From Bolinopsis microptera (lineage: Eukaryota > Ctenophora > Tentaculata > Lobata > Bolinopsidae), in NCBI RefSeq assembly GCF_026151205.1, contig NC_087081.1, forward strand, positions 3,291,246 to 3,355,245: DNA of 64,000 nucleotides. The letters run 5' to 3'. The first letter of the stretch is position 1; each line of letters opens with the position of its first letter. The notes below the pieces were generated by a model. That model worked only from the letters and a program-made list of their open reading frames with translations, was not told the DNA's origin and did not search any database. This document shows, in pieces, positions 1 through 12,500 of this stretch. Made by a program: the position numbers and the translations under genes.

Positions 1-105
1 CGTGTTTACTGGGCGGCACTCAGCCTGTACGTCATTCCGCCGAATCTGATCTCTATTATGAACATTGAACATATAAATAGCTTGGGGTCCCCAGGTAACA
101 ATGTG
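1..105 (-). repeat. Dispersed repeat family R1, copy at window edge
   Basis: On the minus strand this stretch reads as a GGGGACCCC-type block, then GATTCGGCGGAATGAC, then GCCGCCCAGTAAA. The same order recurs near 10550-10632, 14354-14595 and 16452-16663 on the plus strand. It is therefore one copy of a dispersed element, cut by the window start. No coding potential. The family has a palindromic CCTGGGGACCCCAGG core and looks like a non-autonomous element, but its ends are not resolved here. Confidence 0.65.
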
Positions 106-1098
106 TTCACTAAAAATGTAATAAAAGGGTTATTGTATACTCAGAATAATGGTTTTACAATTTAATTGTATTGGTCAGTGACAAAAGGCCGCACAATTGC
201 TGATTCGAGGCTATAAAGCAATGAAAGGCATTAGTTTGGTCAAATCAAACGGAACATATGCTATCAGACTTTCAACTGACTATGGCAGGGTTAAAACAGT
301 TTTAACGCTAGCAACGATCCCCTTTTACATAGTTCCACTAAAATGATAATTTAAGATTAAATATGTATACTGTATAGTGATAGGTAGATAAAGTAAAAAA
401 TGTAATAAAACGGTAGGAATAAAGTATACTAAGCAAACGTAGTCGATACGTCATAAAACGAACTGCCCCAAACTCCAATTACTCCCGCGTAATTTCCCGC
501 GTAATTCTAAGACTCCGATTTGCGCCGCCGCAAATTTATTATAAAACTAAATTCAACACGTGCGACAAATATTTTGCAACATTAGAAAAGGATGCCATAG
601 GTCAAGCTATGGCATTAATATATTTCCACACCCAATACCAAACTTATTCTTTAGCCCGTGCCTCTTTACCACTGATAAGTATATTTTACTAAGACGATCC
701 CGTCTAAAACCCAACTCAATTAAATCATCAGTAAACTTTAAAACTCTATCAGAAAAAGCAACAACGTTATTACAGATCCTAGAATATCTCACAACCTGTG
801 AACAGTACGTGCCATATAATACACTACTAGCTTGATTACTCATCAAAGGTTGAAACTTAAAGTTGCTTATACTTTGTCATTGTAGATAAACTTATAATAA
901 AAATTAATATCGTCTTTCGCTCGGACCAATATGTTTCCATGACTAAAACGCGTTTCGGGGAACAAAATTCCTACAATGTGTTCAATTTGTTAAGTGGTTT
1001 CTGCAAAATAAAACATTTGCATTTGCCCAAGATCAGAGCTAGCTTAAATCAAACTATTGACAACAGACTTAATCGTTATATCCGTGCTGCAAATGGCG
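106..1098. other. AT-rich non-coding stretch, nothing recognised
   Basis: About 1 kb of AT-rich sequence. Short open frames occur on both strands (for example around 560-846), but they overlap each other, have low-complexity composition and match no family I know. I see no splice-phased exon, RNA gene or transposon terminus. Confidence 0.5.
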
Positions 1099-1205
1099 CA
1101 GTTAGCAGCAGTTAGCAACAGTTAGCAGCAGTTAGCAGCAGTTAGCAGCAGTTAGCAGCAGTTAGCAGCAGTTAGCAGCAGTTAGCAGCAATTAGCAGCA
1201 GTTAA
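1099..1205. repeat. 10 bp minisatellite (CAGTTAGCAG)n
   Basis: About 10.7 nearly perfect copies of a 10 bp unit, with single-base variants in the second and ninth copies. It is one of several arrays in this window with a period of 10-11 bp, close to a DNA helical turn. Confidence 0.95.
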
Positions 1206-2358
1206 GGAAATCAGATCAGGGAGTGGTACTGGTAGCGAAACTAGCCGGAAGGCTACCCATGACCTATTATATAAGCTATGTTACGCGTCAAAGTAACACG
1301 TGACCGTTTACCTGGTATGCTTCATAGGTATTTAAATAACACGAATGTAATACGGATTAAACGATTCAAAAATAATTACAAAACCCTCGTAAAAATATAC
1401 CCTCGTTAAATAAAAAGCACAATTTGCGCAGTTTTGTGGTTAAGAAGCAGAAAAATGTTTTCTATTTACTGCAAATTGTGCTGTAGCACATTATATTATG
1501 CGCACTTTATAATACTGATCACCCAATGGGCTACTGTAAAAAGTATTGCTTTAAAATGTTAATTAAATCAAAAACTCCATAATGATTAATGATCAGAGAA
1601 AAACATCCCAAAAATTGTTTGATCGAAACATGAAATCGTGGAAAAGTCTTTTTTCCAATCAATTGATAAAAATCAACTGCAGTAAGTGTAATGAGTCTGT
1701 AAAAACAACTGGAATAACGGTTATAATTGCAACAGAAGAACATCTTCACTTCCTTATATTCGCAAAATGACCATACTTATGAAGTTATATCATTTTAAGT
1801 CAGCATAATAATATATTGAAGATAATATAACTTTCATGATCATGAAGTAGTCAGCTATTTATTATCGAAATTTTAAAAATGTATTCAATTTTTTTAAATG
1901 CGATATTATCAAGAGTCAATATTTCCCGCAATCAGACAACGAATTAAACTTCCAATAATATTTTTATAACATTGGTAGAATATTTTCTTTCATCATCAGT
2001 TATACCTAATCAAAATGTGACTATATTTTAGAAATGCAAAGATTATTTCTCAATCCAATAAAAATGTTGTTGCCTGCATCCCCCGACTTCTCACCCTGAT
2101 TTATTCAATAAACTGAGCAGTTGATCGGTCAGTTGATATTAATAGGTTCTTACCAGACAAATTACTGTATCGTTAAAAGGTAAGTTTACCTAAGTGCATG
2201 CAATAAATAAGAAAATATGGTGGTGATAAAATAGGCAAGTTTCAGTTACTGAGCGATTATTAGTTACTATTTCCGAGACTGTTATACCGTTTATCAACGC
2301 TTTCAAAGCACTTATAAGCTTATAAGAGGTTCACAAATAATCGTTTATAATCGTTTAT
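1206..2358. other. Non-coding AT-rich stretch
   Basis: No supportable gene. Two overlapping opposite-strand open frames of 62-72 codons (1531-1770) have no recognisable motif and are probably chance. The sequence is rich in TTAA/ATAT runs. It may be intronic or upstream of the Ig receptor gene, whose earlier exons I could not find. Confidence 0.5.
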
Positions 2359-2445
2359 GACACTTCGTGACACCTCGTGACACCTCGTGACACCTCGTGA
2401 CACCTCGTGACACCTCATGACACCTCGTGACACCTCGTGACCTCT
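2359..2445. repeat. 10 bp minisatellite (CACCTCGTGA)n
   Basis: About 8-9 copies of a 10 bp unit with few substitutions (CACTTCGTGA, CACCTCATGA). An open frame running through the 3' end (from 2427) is created by the array and is not a gene. Confidence 0.95.
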
Positions 2446-2694
2446 GCGGACCTCACCCACATCTGGTTCTTCTTAACTCCTTAACTATTTATAAAGCATT
2501 AAGATTTAAGATTAAACATGATCACTTAAATTTCAGCTGGATTTTATTCCGCGAATCTAACAGTCTCAAGGTTTCTCGCTTTCTGTTTCATGAGTGTATG
2601 ATGCAGCTTGTATATTAAATTTAACCATTAAAGCATTAAGATTAAACATGACCACTTCAATTTGTGATGATGCAGCCTGTATATTAAATTTCAG

Positions 2695-2760
2695 CACTAT
2701 TTCAACACTATTTCAACACTATTTCAACACAATTTCAACACTATTTCAACACTATTTCAG
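2695..2760. repeat. 11 bp minisatellite (CACTATTTCAA)x6
   Basis: Exactly six 11 bp units; the fourth is CACAATTTCAA and the last ends CAG. It lies just downstream of a diverged duplicate of AGATTAAACATG-containing sequence (about 2510 and 2640). Confidence 0.95.
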
Positions 2761-3559
2761 CTCGATCTCAGTCGGTGATCGTAACAGTTTTAGGAGACAG
2801 TCCGCCGAGGATATACGATATGCCACCTCTCATTGAGAAAAGACAGGTTCGGTTCTTTTTAATATTAGGCCAGGGTGCAGTGACACTATCGGACTACGAT
2901 GAATGGGGACTTGTTACCCCATAGCAACATCTTACTAGTTACTATATATAAAGCGAGACGATATATATATATTATGTATATACCACTAGGTATACTACTT
3001 AAGGGTTAGACGGGTTTTTGCTAGTTAATATAACCTGCCCCGCTCTTCAAGTTCAAATGATTAATTGTTATTGTTCATTTAATCAGTGATGATCCTTAAA
3101 ACTTCTGATTATACATTTTTGAATAAAAAAGAAAACAGGCTACGTTTCAATCGTATGAGCACTGAGCAGCACATGGTATTCATGAATTCAATCATTTGGC
3201 TACAGATTAAGGGATTTGCATTGAAAGTACTCAACATGTTTTCAAACTTTTGAAATTATAAAAGTTTGATTTCTTGATCAAAATCTCACCAGATCAGAAG
3301 CTCACAAAAAAGATATTCTATGATTTACCAAACCCCAACCATCGCATCAAAATAGTGCTTAGTCGTCATGATTAACGTAATTTATCTAGTTCAAGGACAA
3401 GTTCGTCATGGTATTTTCGAACGTCACAAAAATATTAAAACTTCCATATAAGGTGTAAAACAAATTAATTATTAAAACGGTGATCACGTACCTATTTATC
3501 GCCTGTTAATGACCAGTTAATGACCTGTAATTAGTAATGACTATATACCTGGTTACCAG
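2761..3559. other. Non-coding stretch upstream of the first visible Ig exon
   Basis: AT-rich sequence with a short ATATAT run near 2960. The piece around 2940-3050 (AGACGATATATA, then GGGTTAGACGGGTT) resembles 29395-29740 and, more weakly, 60300-60350, so a dispersed repeat is present. I found no exon here, although the receptor gene must have upstream exons for a signal peptide. Confidence 0.5.
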
Positions 3560-6500
3560 GGTGATAAGTTGGACCTAGTGTGTAGAGCTGCGGGTGATCC
3601 GGAACCAACTGTGTCTTGGTACAAACAATCTGACACACACTCTGAACTAAGGTAAAGTAATAAAACAAATTTAGTTAATAAATAAAATATTTATGTAGTA
3701 TTAATAAGTTAATACAATTTTATAATCTGGTTACCATGTAACAACGAGAATATAAATTTTATGAAATTTTATTGGAAATCTTCGCAAAGCAAAGACGTTA
3801 TGTTTTTATAAACAGAAAACAAGTACCATTCCCAGCGGAAGGTAGCATATTTGTGTCGAGTTTTTTCAAGTTTGACAGTGAGACAAATTTTAAATATTTG
3901 TATGCGTGTCAATTGAGTGGAATTGTGATTAGAGGGTTTTTGTGAAAGGCTTTGGATTAAACCATCACGATCTGTGACGTACGTAAACGTTCTAATGACA
4001 TAGTCTGTTTTTGGCATGGCTACCATAATTAATTGTTTCCTTGTTACCCAGGTTTAGTGCAGTTAAAGAGGTTTTGTTGAGAATAGAATCAATGAGCAGC
4101 GGGGATGCTGGAACTTGGGAATGCAGGGCTACAAACAATGCAGGTAATTAACACAATGCAGGTAATTAGCATGTGTAATTTGCAACTATTTTGAGCAACA
4201 CAGGACCAAACAGTGAACCTCCACTTGAGGCGTTTGTTGGCAGCCCTCAGCCACTTAACAATATCCATTCAGGTCAAACGGACATCAGGTTTCTGAGACT
4301 GATTCTGTCCCCGGAGCCTTCTAGTTCGTTGGGATCGGAGTCAACTACGGAGGTTATACTGATAGTTATATAATTATCTTATTCCATCAAACTAATTAAA
4401 TAGAAATAATATTTCATAAATAAAATAGGGTTCAATATGGAAACTGATATGATTGTGACTCTGACTAAAGCAGTACACCAACATCAAAGTTAAAATATTC
4501 ACGAATGTGATTCTGAATCTGACTAATTCTATCAAAAAACAATGTTCAAAAACTCGCAAATAAATTATTCTGAATTTCAAGCTACCTCAGATAATTCTCT
4601 CTTCGGTGCTGTCAGTTGTATTTGTTGTGTTGGTTGGACCACTGTTGCTCGCTGTATACTGTTTGAAGAGAAGGAGACAAAGACGGTTAAAAGTAGGTTC
4701 AAGTTTAATTTTTGTTTGAAGAGAAGGAGACAGAGACGGTTAAAAGTATGTTTAAGTTTAATTTTTGTTTGCTTACTTGTACTTGAAAAGGTCTCCTCCT
4801 AGTCGTTGGAGTGGCCTGCACCACATAGTAACTCCTTTCTCCGGTGTATTAGACCTCTCCAGTGCCTGTCTGTAGCTTGTTGTTCTGCATCTTCTATCGT
4901 GATGTTATCGACACCTGTGAAGATTGCTGCATCCTCCCGGACACATGACAACCAGTTTTTCCTAGGTCTACCTCTCGACCTTTTACCATGCTTTGGGATC
5001 CAGTGCAGAAGATAGTTGGGTATTCTTTCTTCTGGCATCCTCACCACATGGCCAAACCATCGGAGTCTAGCTGCTCGTACGAAAGTATCAACAGGGGCGA
5101 TGTTAGCCCGCTTAAGTACATCAGCATTAGATACATGATAAAACCATTTTATTTTCAGGATTCTCCTCAGACATCTATGATGGAACACCTCAAATCTTTT
5201 CATCTGCGTCTGTGTGGTATTCCATACCTCACTTCCATAAAGCAGTATAGTGAGAACAGCCGCTTTGTAAATCCTGATTTTAGTTGGAGTCTTGATGTTG
5301 CGACTGTACCATATACTGCTGAGCTGATAGAATGCCCCAGAGGCCTTTTGAATTCGAGCTGACAGTTCTTTGTCAATTGTTCCATTCGCACTGATGATTG
5401 CACCCAAGTAAGTGAAATTGCTGACCTGCTGTATTGGGAGACCTTCCACATTGATGTCCATAGTGTCGTCTTTAGAATACGGCCTCTGCGATGCACTTTT
5501 GCTGACAACCATGCTCTGTGTTTTGCCAGCATTAATCTTCAGACCCGCATAGGCACTGTATTTGCAGAGAAGGTCAGTGGTTTCCTGCAGCCCCTCTTTT
5601 GAGTTATCTAACATGGCCATGTCATCAGCGTAATCAGTGTCCAAAAGATGTTTCTCTTCTACCCCGGGGGCTGGCAGCTGCAATAAAGCCCCTTTGCTAA
5701 TGACCTTGTTCAGTTCCATAAGGTATGCCGAAAAATTCAAACAAAAGTTGAAGACTGGTGGTCCCTGTATATCACCTTGCCCAGTACCCGAGTTGACATC
5801 AAACCAACCAGTGACCTCTCCATTGACCCTAACAGCACTAACTGTGTGAGTGAAGAACGCCTTCATAATTCTAATGTACTTGTCAGGTAAGCCGTAGTGC
5901 TGCATACTTCTCCAAATGAACTGCCTGTCAATTGAATCAAAAGCTGCTTTGAAATCAACAAAATTAATATACAGAGGGATATTATACTCAATGCATTGGT
6001 GTATAATACAGCGGAGTGAATAAACCTGGTCAATACATGAGCGATTCTGTCTAAAACCACTTTGATTCTCCCGGAGGAATTTTTCCATGCCATTGCTAAG
6101 TCTCCGCAGGAGTATCATCTGTAGGAGCTTCGAGGCTGTGGATCTTAAAGTAATGCCTCTGTTGTTAGCGCAATGAGAGGTGTCACCTTTCTTTCCAACG
6201 ATGATAATAACACCTTTGGACCAATCCTCAGGAATCTTCTCATCTTCCCACACTTTCTTGAACAACACAACTAGTTGATCGACCAACCCATCCTGTCCAT
6301 ACTTAAGTTGCTCGTTGGTGATACCATCCACTCCTGGACTTTTGTGATTCTTGAGTTTTTTGAGGGCATCAACAATCTCGTTTCTTGTAGGAGCTTCATC
6401 CGAGTCGGAAAGGTCGTCAAAACTGGGTTGCGGAGGGATGTTGTCTAGGTCAGAAATATTGGCCTCTTGCGGGGGAGGGTTCAATAGCCTAGAGAAGTGC

Positions 6501-9500
6501 TCTTTCCACCTTTCTTTCTGGGCATGTGGGTCGGCAATCAACTGGCCAGATACGTCTCTAACTGCAGTTGACTGCTTCTTCTTCTTTCCAGATATGACAT
6601 TGATCTTCTGCCATACCTCACGTTGCTGACCTTTTCTAGCAGCTTCTTCCAAGTCATTGGCCATTCTACGTGCCCAGTTGTTATCGTCCACCTCGCTACT
6701 TTTTTTAAAGAGCTTATTCAATCTAGAATACTCTGATCTGTTAGCGTTTGAATTAGGGTCTTTACGCTTAAATTCCTTACGGTTCTTCAATAATTCTTTT
6801 GTCTTCTGAGATTGGTGCCTGTCCTTCTTTTTTCGAGGTCTTTGCCCAAGGATTTCCATGGAAACTTGTTGGACAGTTGTCTTGAAGTTGTCCCACATTG
6901 ATTCCAGGTCAACCTCAGGTTCCAAACAGTCAAATTTGTTTCTCAGAACAATATTGTATTCGGAAACAAGTGAATGATCACGCAGATGCTCAATAGCAGG
7001 AATCTCAAGCTTACGTTCCTGCTTCTTTTTCACTGACATAAGCTTCATTCTCAGTCGTGCTCTTACCAAATAGTGATCAGACCCAATGTCAGCCCCCCTA
7101 CAAACTTTTACATTTAGCAAAGAGCCTCCAAACTTCTTACTGATACAGATGTGGTCTATTTGGTTTACAGTACGACCATCAGGTGATCTCCACGTACCTT
7201 TATGTATATCCTTTTGCTGAAACATAGTGCCACCGATGGTAAGTTGGTGGGCAATGCAAAAGTCCAACAATCGGGTACCATTGTCATTTGATGAGCTGTG
7301 AAGCGAATGTCCACCAATGACACCTGACATAGAACTGCAGTTTTGTTTGCACTTGTTGACAAATTTTCACCGTTAAACTTCAACATTAAATTGAGCTACC
7401 CGCCAAAGCAACACTGAGTCACTTTATAAATTTTTAGCTACAAGACAGCATATGGTTTCAACTTTCATCGTAACGCAGTTTTTTCAGATAAATACTGTAT
7501 TCAGTATTGCTATCACGTCGTGACCCTGTATCGTTTATACGATACAGGGGGCCGCGTACTCGTGCGCGACGGGTCATATAACGTATGACAAATACTGTAA
7601 ACGATGCACTTCCTCCAAATAAATCATTAATTTTCCCCGTATTCAGGTAGTGACCCCAATGTCTGAGAGTGGTTTCATTGAGCGGGGCTCTCTTGAGAAG
7701 GAGATAAGGAAACTAGTAACTCCGGAGTACTACCACAATTCTGCAGCGGATACAGTAAGCTTAGTGTACAAATCATAAAGCTACACATATCTTTTTAGAG
7801 TTACACATACGTGTACCTTTTTCATCCTAATATCTCCGTTTTTAAAAAGTTTTGAAACTTTGAAAGACCGGAAGAAGTTAAGGCCGGTTAATCCAGGCCA
7901 TACAACCCATTAGGCTTCTTACAATATGAAATTTAATTGTTTCATTCGCGTTTTTTTGTTTCAACAACGATTTTCAATTTGGAAGCAAATTCAAAGATCA
8001 AACTACATAACGTTTAGGTAGAAGATAGTGGTAACGAAGACACCAACACCCCTAACCCTGCACTTTACGTAAACCCAGACACTTCAAACAAACTCCCGCC
8101 TCTCCCTAGACGATGCAATTCTGCTCAAACCGTCAGGTTAGCTGCACAACCTTTTAATCTTAGCACGATATATTTTGCAAAATTAATATGGTGCTTTCGT
8201 AGCTCGAGTCTCGCTTAAATTAGTAGATTGCCTTCATTCAGAGAAATCTACAGCAATCAAAATTGGCATCTTTTTATGTCATCCAAATATCAAGCCGAAT
8301 ATTGACTGAGCTCGAATTTGAGTTTTGAAGATTTGTTGCAATCTGCATGATGATTAAAACTTTAAAACAAACTTCTTGGTAGCCAAGTTGATCAAAAACA
8401 CCAAAAATCATAGAACAGCGTGTTTTTTAATTGTATCTGTGCTAATCGAAGACACTGTTAAAAAACTATCCATCAGAGTTTTATAAAACATTTTTATTCG
8501 AAGTGAAGATATAAAGCGATGCGAATTAATAAAAAGTAATATTGCCATATAATGTGTCTAGTAAAATGAAGCTGATAGTGATAATGATATAGTGTTATAT
8601 CAATATGTATCAGAGTAAGTAAGCTCCGCTCACTTAGTTTTATATATCATGATCCTGGACCTATAATATGTACCTGTGGCAAGTTTGCTCAAAGAGAGAA
8701 AAAAGGTAGCTCGCTAAATTATTCCCTATCAGGCAGCTTTCTCATCCACATATTAGACATGAATAACATTAGAATCATTTACAAACCGCCATTAAGAAAG
8801 GTGTCCTAGAAAAATTGTGATCTTAGTGATAAAACGTTAAAAGTATCATTTTTACTAGCATATCAATATCATATTCTCCACAGACCACAATAATACCCAG
8901 GACAGATTCGAAATGGTCGGAGAGAGTTTAGTTTATCTTTAAAATAAAGTACCTATTTAAGAGTTTAAGAGTATATGTTTCATAATTAAGTTTCTTCCCG
9001 GGACCCGTTTAATAAAATATCTTTCATAATTAAATTTCTTCCACGACAAGTGTCACCATGTCAGCTGCTTCAACATCAACAATTTTGTATTTATCATAAT
9101 ATTCGTTGTTGATATAAGCATGGGATATAAATAATAAGAAGCACGATTTAATTTCATAATAAGAATAAAATAGTAGAAGAAGGCTTTACGGGCAAAAAGT
9201 GTTTTCTGCTACAGGTTTGGCGACTTCATCATGTACACAATAGTATCATATAAAAAGAATCAAGAATCTGTTTTGAAATACAAATGAAGCCTTATCAACA
9301 AGTTTTCGAGAAAACCTGCGGAGCGAAAAATAAAATGTCGATAAAGTATATCAAGTGGGCACTTCACAGAAAATAAAAATTGAGACAAACACGATACAAC
9401 AACACCAACGAATGTTTAAACTATAGTCAATACATAATACAATTAAAATGTATACAGAATGCGTCCAAAAATGGATTACGGTCAACAATAAGTCTAGTGA

Positions 9501-12500
9501 AGTGAATCTGGGCTTTTCACTATAACTTACTTTCTTGACAAGTCACGTTAAATAAAATATTTAAGTGAATATTTTTCGTAATTAAAGTTATTTCCCAGAC
9601 AGGTCACGTTTAATAAAATATTTAAGTGGATATCTTTCATAATTAATTTACTTCCCCGACAGGTCACGCGGAGATGACAATACCAGGGTTCAAAGTGCAT
9701 CGCCTTCATGCTCCACTCCAGCCAACGACAATAACTGTAACACCGTAGGTACAGTTTATCTCTGTGTTTCTTTTTTAAACAAAGTGCTTTACTAAATTAT
9801 TTTAGTAAGATCAACAAATGTAGCCTGCTGTAAATTTGATACACAATTGTTATCTGGCATGAAACTTATAGTTAGCTAAAAATGCACTCCTACTAAATCG
9901 CTCGCCCAAATTTTAAGAAAATTCTTGTGAAAAGGCCCTTTAGGCACGAAAGTGATCAGGATCGGTGTATTTTTGGACGCTGATTCCGAATCACCCCCCA
10001 TGACGTAGGGTTAAAATGCTTCCCTGGAGAGTTATGGGCAAAAAACCGTTTTGGTCACGTGACAGGCTAGTAGTAGTAAAACGTGAATTCGATTATTTAG
10101 GGCTCGGGTTAGGGTTAGGGTTGTGGTTAAGATTATGGATAGCTTCGGGGTTATGGTTAGGGTTAGGGTTGGGATTAGGGTTTATGTAAAACCGTTTTGT
10201 ACGCGGCTGCAAAACCAAAAAAACCAAAGTCACGTGAAATTTTTGGGCGAGCGATTTAGTAAGAGCCCTAAAAATGTTGTCTTACAATAAAAGGATGATC
10301 ACAATTTTAATAGCTTCATTAATTATGCAATAACCTATAATTGCTTATTGGGAGATTCAAAATGAATGAACAATGAACAAACTATCTTTTTATCGATTTT
10401 TCACGCTTTATCAGCGAACTGAGAACAAGATAATCAACCGTTTTACATGAAAATACGGGGTGTCTTACCATACCAGGGGGATCGATCTCAATACATTTTA
10501 TTTCCGGGCCTTGTATAGTTTGATCATTATAGAAAATGAATGCCGGGTGATCTAACTGTCATTACCTGGGGACCCCAGGCTATAATGTTCATAAACATAA
10601 TAGAGATTCGGCGGAATGACAGGCTGTCATTTTTGCGTTTCTTTTTCGATGGTTTTCTGTACTTTCTGGAACTGATGAAAAACACATTAAGATGATATGG
10701 ACATTATATTGTGCTGCTTTTCTCATCACTAAATATATATAAATATCTTCCTCATTACTTTACCTGTAATAAAATTACTTACTACTTAGTCATATTTAGT
10801 CCCAGCCTAAAATCATGCCATATGTATATCCAACTATTTCAGATCATGCTGACAGAAAGTTCAGCATCATAGCTCAACGAGGGAGTTTCTGATTCTGCTC
10901 CTTTATAAAGACACCCAGCAACCCTTTACCCATTGACAATTATTCAAACTATGACGGTTCACGAAAAGATCAGAATTTATTGGGACCAGGATTACTTTTT
11001 AAACTTTTAAATTGCTATCCAGCAATACATCCGTTTAACTATTTTTAATTACTACCGTAAAATGTTCAGAACATTTTGCGCTACAGTTTATATTGTAAAG
11101 GTTCCGTTGGAATGATTGGTTTATGACTATGTTGGGTAGCGAATGTTATAGTACTTATAGTGATAGTGAAATTACCAATTGAAGTGAATTGTGAAATACC
11201 TATTTGTTCTCAATATTGATATTATGATATAATATGCTTGCGGAGGAGAAACGCTTGCGGAGGAGAAACACATGCAGCATGTTAACATCGTGTTTACAAG
11301 ATTACATTTTACATGATCACACTGGGCTCCTAAGCAAAAGAAATTATGAGCAAAAAATGTATTTTACTTCAATTTTTTATTAAATGAATTTAATTAAACA
11401 TAGTGTTTGTGTTGTCCAATCGAATAATTTGTTCGAAGATCTGATGCGTATGAAGGTTCAACCGATAAATAGGTCAGGAAACAGCATGATGTCATTAACT
11501 CCGGATATGATATTGATAGAACACAAGAAAAATTAGACGCCATAGAATTAGTAAGATCGCACACCACTCGCATGTATACCATTTGTGCACTGCTCAGCTA
11601 AGATTATTAAATTCTCCAACACTTCCCACACTGTCTAGGTTACTAGGTTACCATATGTTACTAGGTTACTACTAGGTACAATAGGTTACTACTACGACAC
11701 AGTTTCTAGGTTACTACACAAAGAGCCTTTATAATATCCGTATAATTATCCTCCTTGTAATCACTGGAACTACGTCAAGCTACAGTGTGTGATATGACAG
11801 GATCCCACCGCCAATAAATCATTGTAATTACACAAGGCAGTGCTTGTGTACAGCTGACAGACTTTTCTTTGTGTTATGACCCATGATCTTGTGGCAGGGT
11901 CTGTGCTACCAGGATAGTATTAATTGACATGGCTTTGTTGAAATGTTGGCCTAGACTTTGGTTTACCTGGCATTGCAAGTGTATTGCATCGTGATTTTGC
12001 GTTTAGACAACAAAGCACGAGGAGTCTTGTTAGTGAGTAATTATACCGTATCTCGTTTGTGGCGTACACTTCTCCCAAAAACAGTGAACTTTTTGAGACC
12101 AATCACTCACTGTAAATGGCGATTAAACATTGAAGTACTCATTACAGCATATCCTATGCATAATATGTTCGAGATAAGTGACAGTATGTTCAAACTTTTA
12201 AAGATATTGCACTAGTGACGGTATAAATACAAGTATGACGATCATTTATCAATTACGGTTGCTGATTCGCACGATTTCCACAATTTCCGCTTGCAATATC
12301 TAATGTATAATTGAGATTGTTAGTAAATCGTTCCTCTGCTTTAAGTATTTACTTTTTTAGTCGAATTTCGCCCTATTTTCACATTAATTGTATTATTTTT
12401 TTTCATTATTGTTATCCTTTTTCGTCAATTAATCATAATTGAATCATAAGTTAATTAGTATAGGTATCGGAGACTCCAGTTTTTGAAATGAAGAGCAGTT

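Noticed and set aside
1099-2760. CRISPR-like arrays
   Set aside because: Units are 10-11 bp with no spacers, in a eukaryotic genome; these are minisatellites.
3769-4026. 85-codon minus-strand frame between the Ig exons
   Set aside because: Lies within an intron whose flanking exons have good splice sites; no motif recognised.
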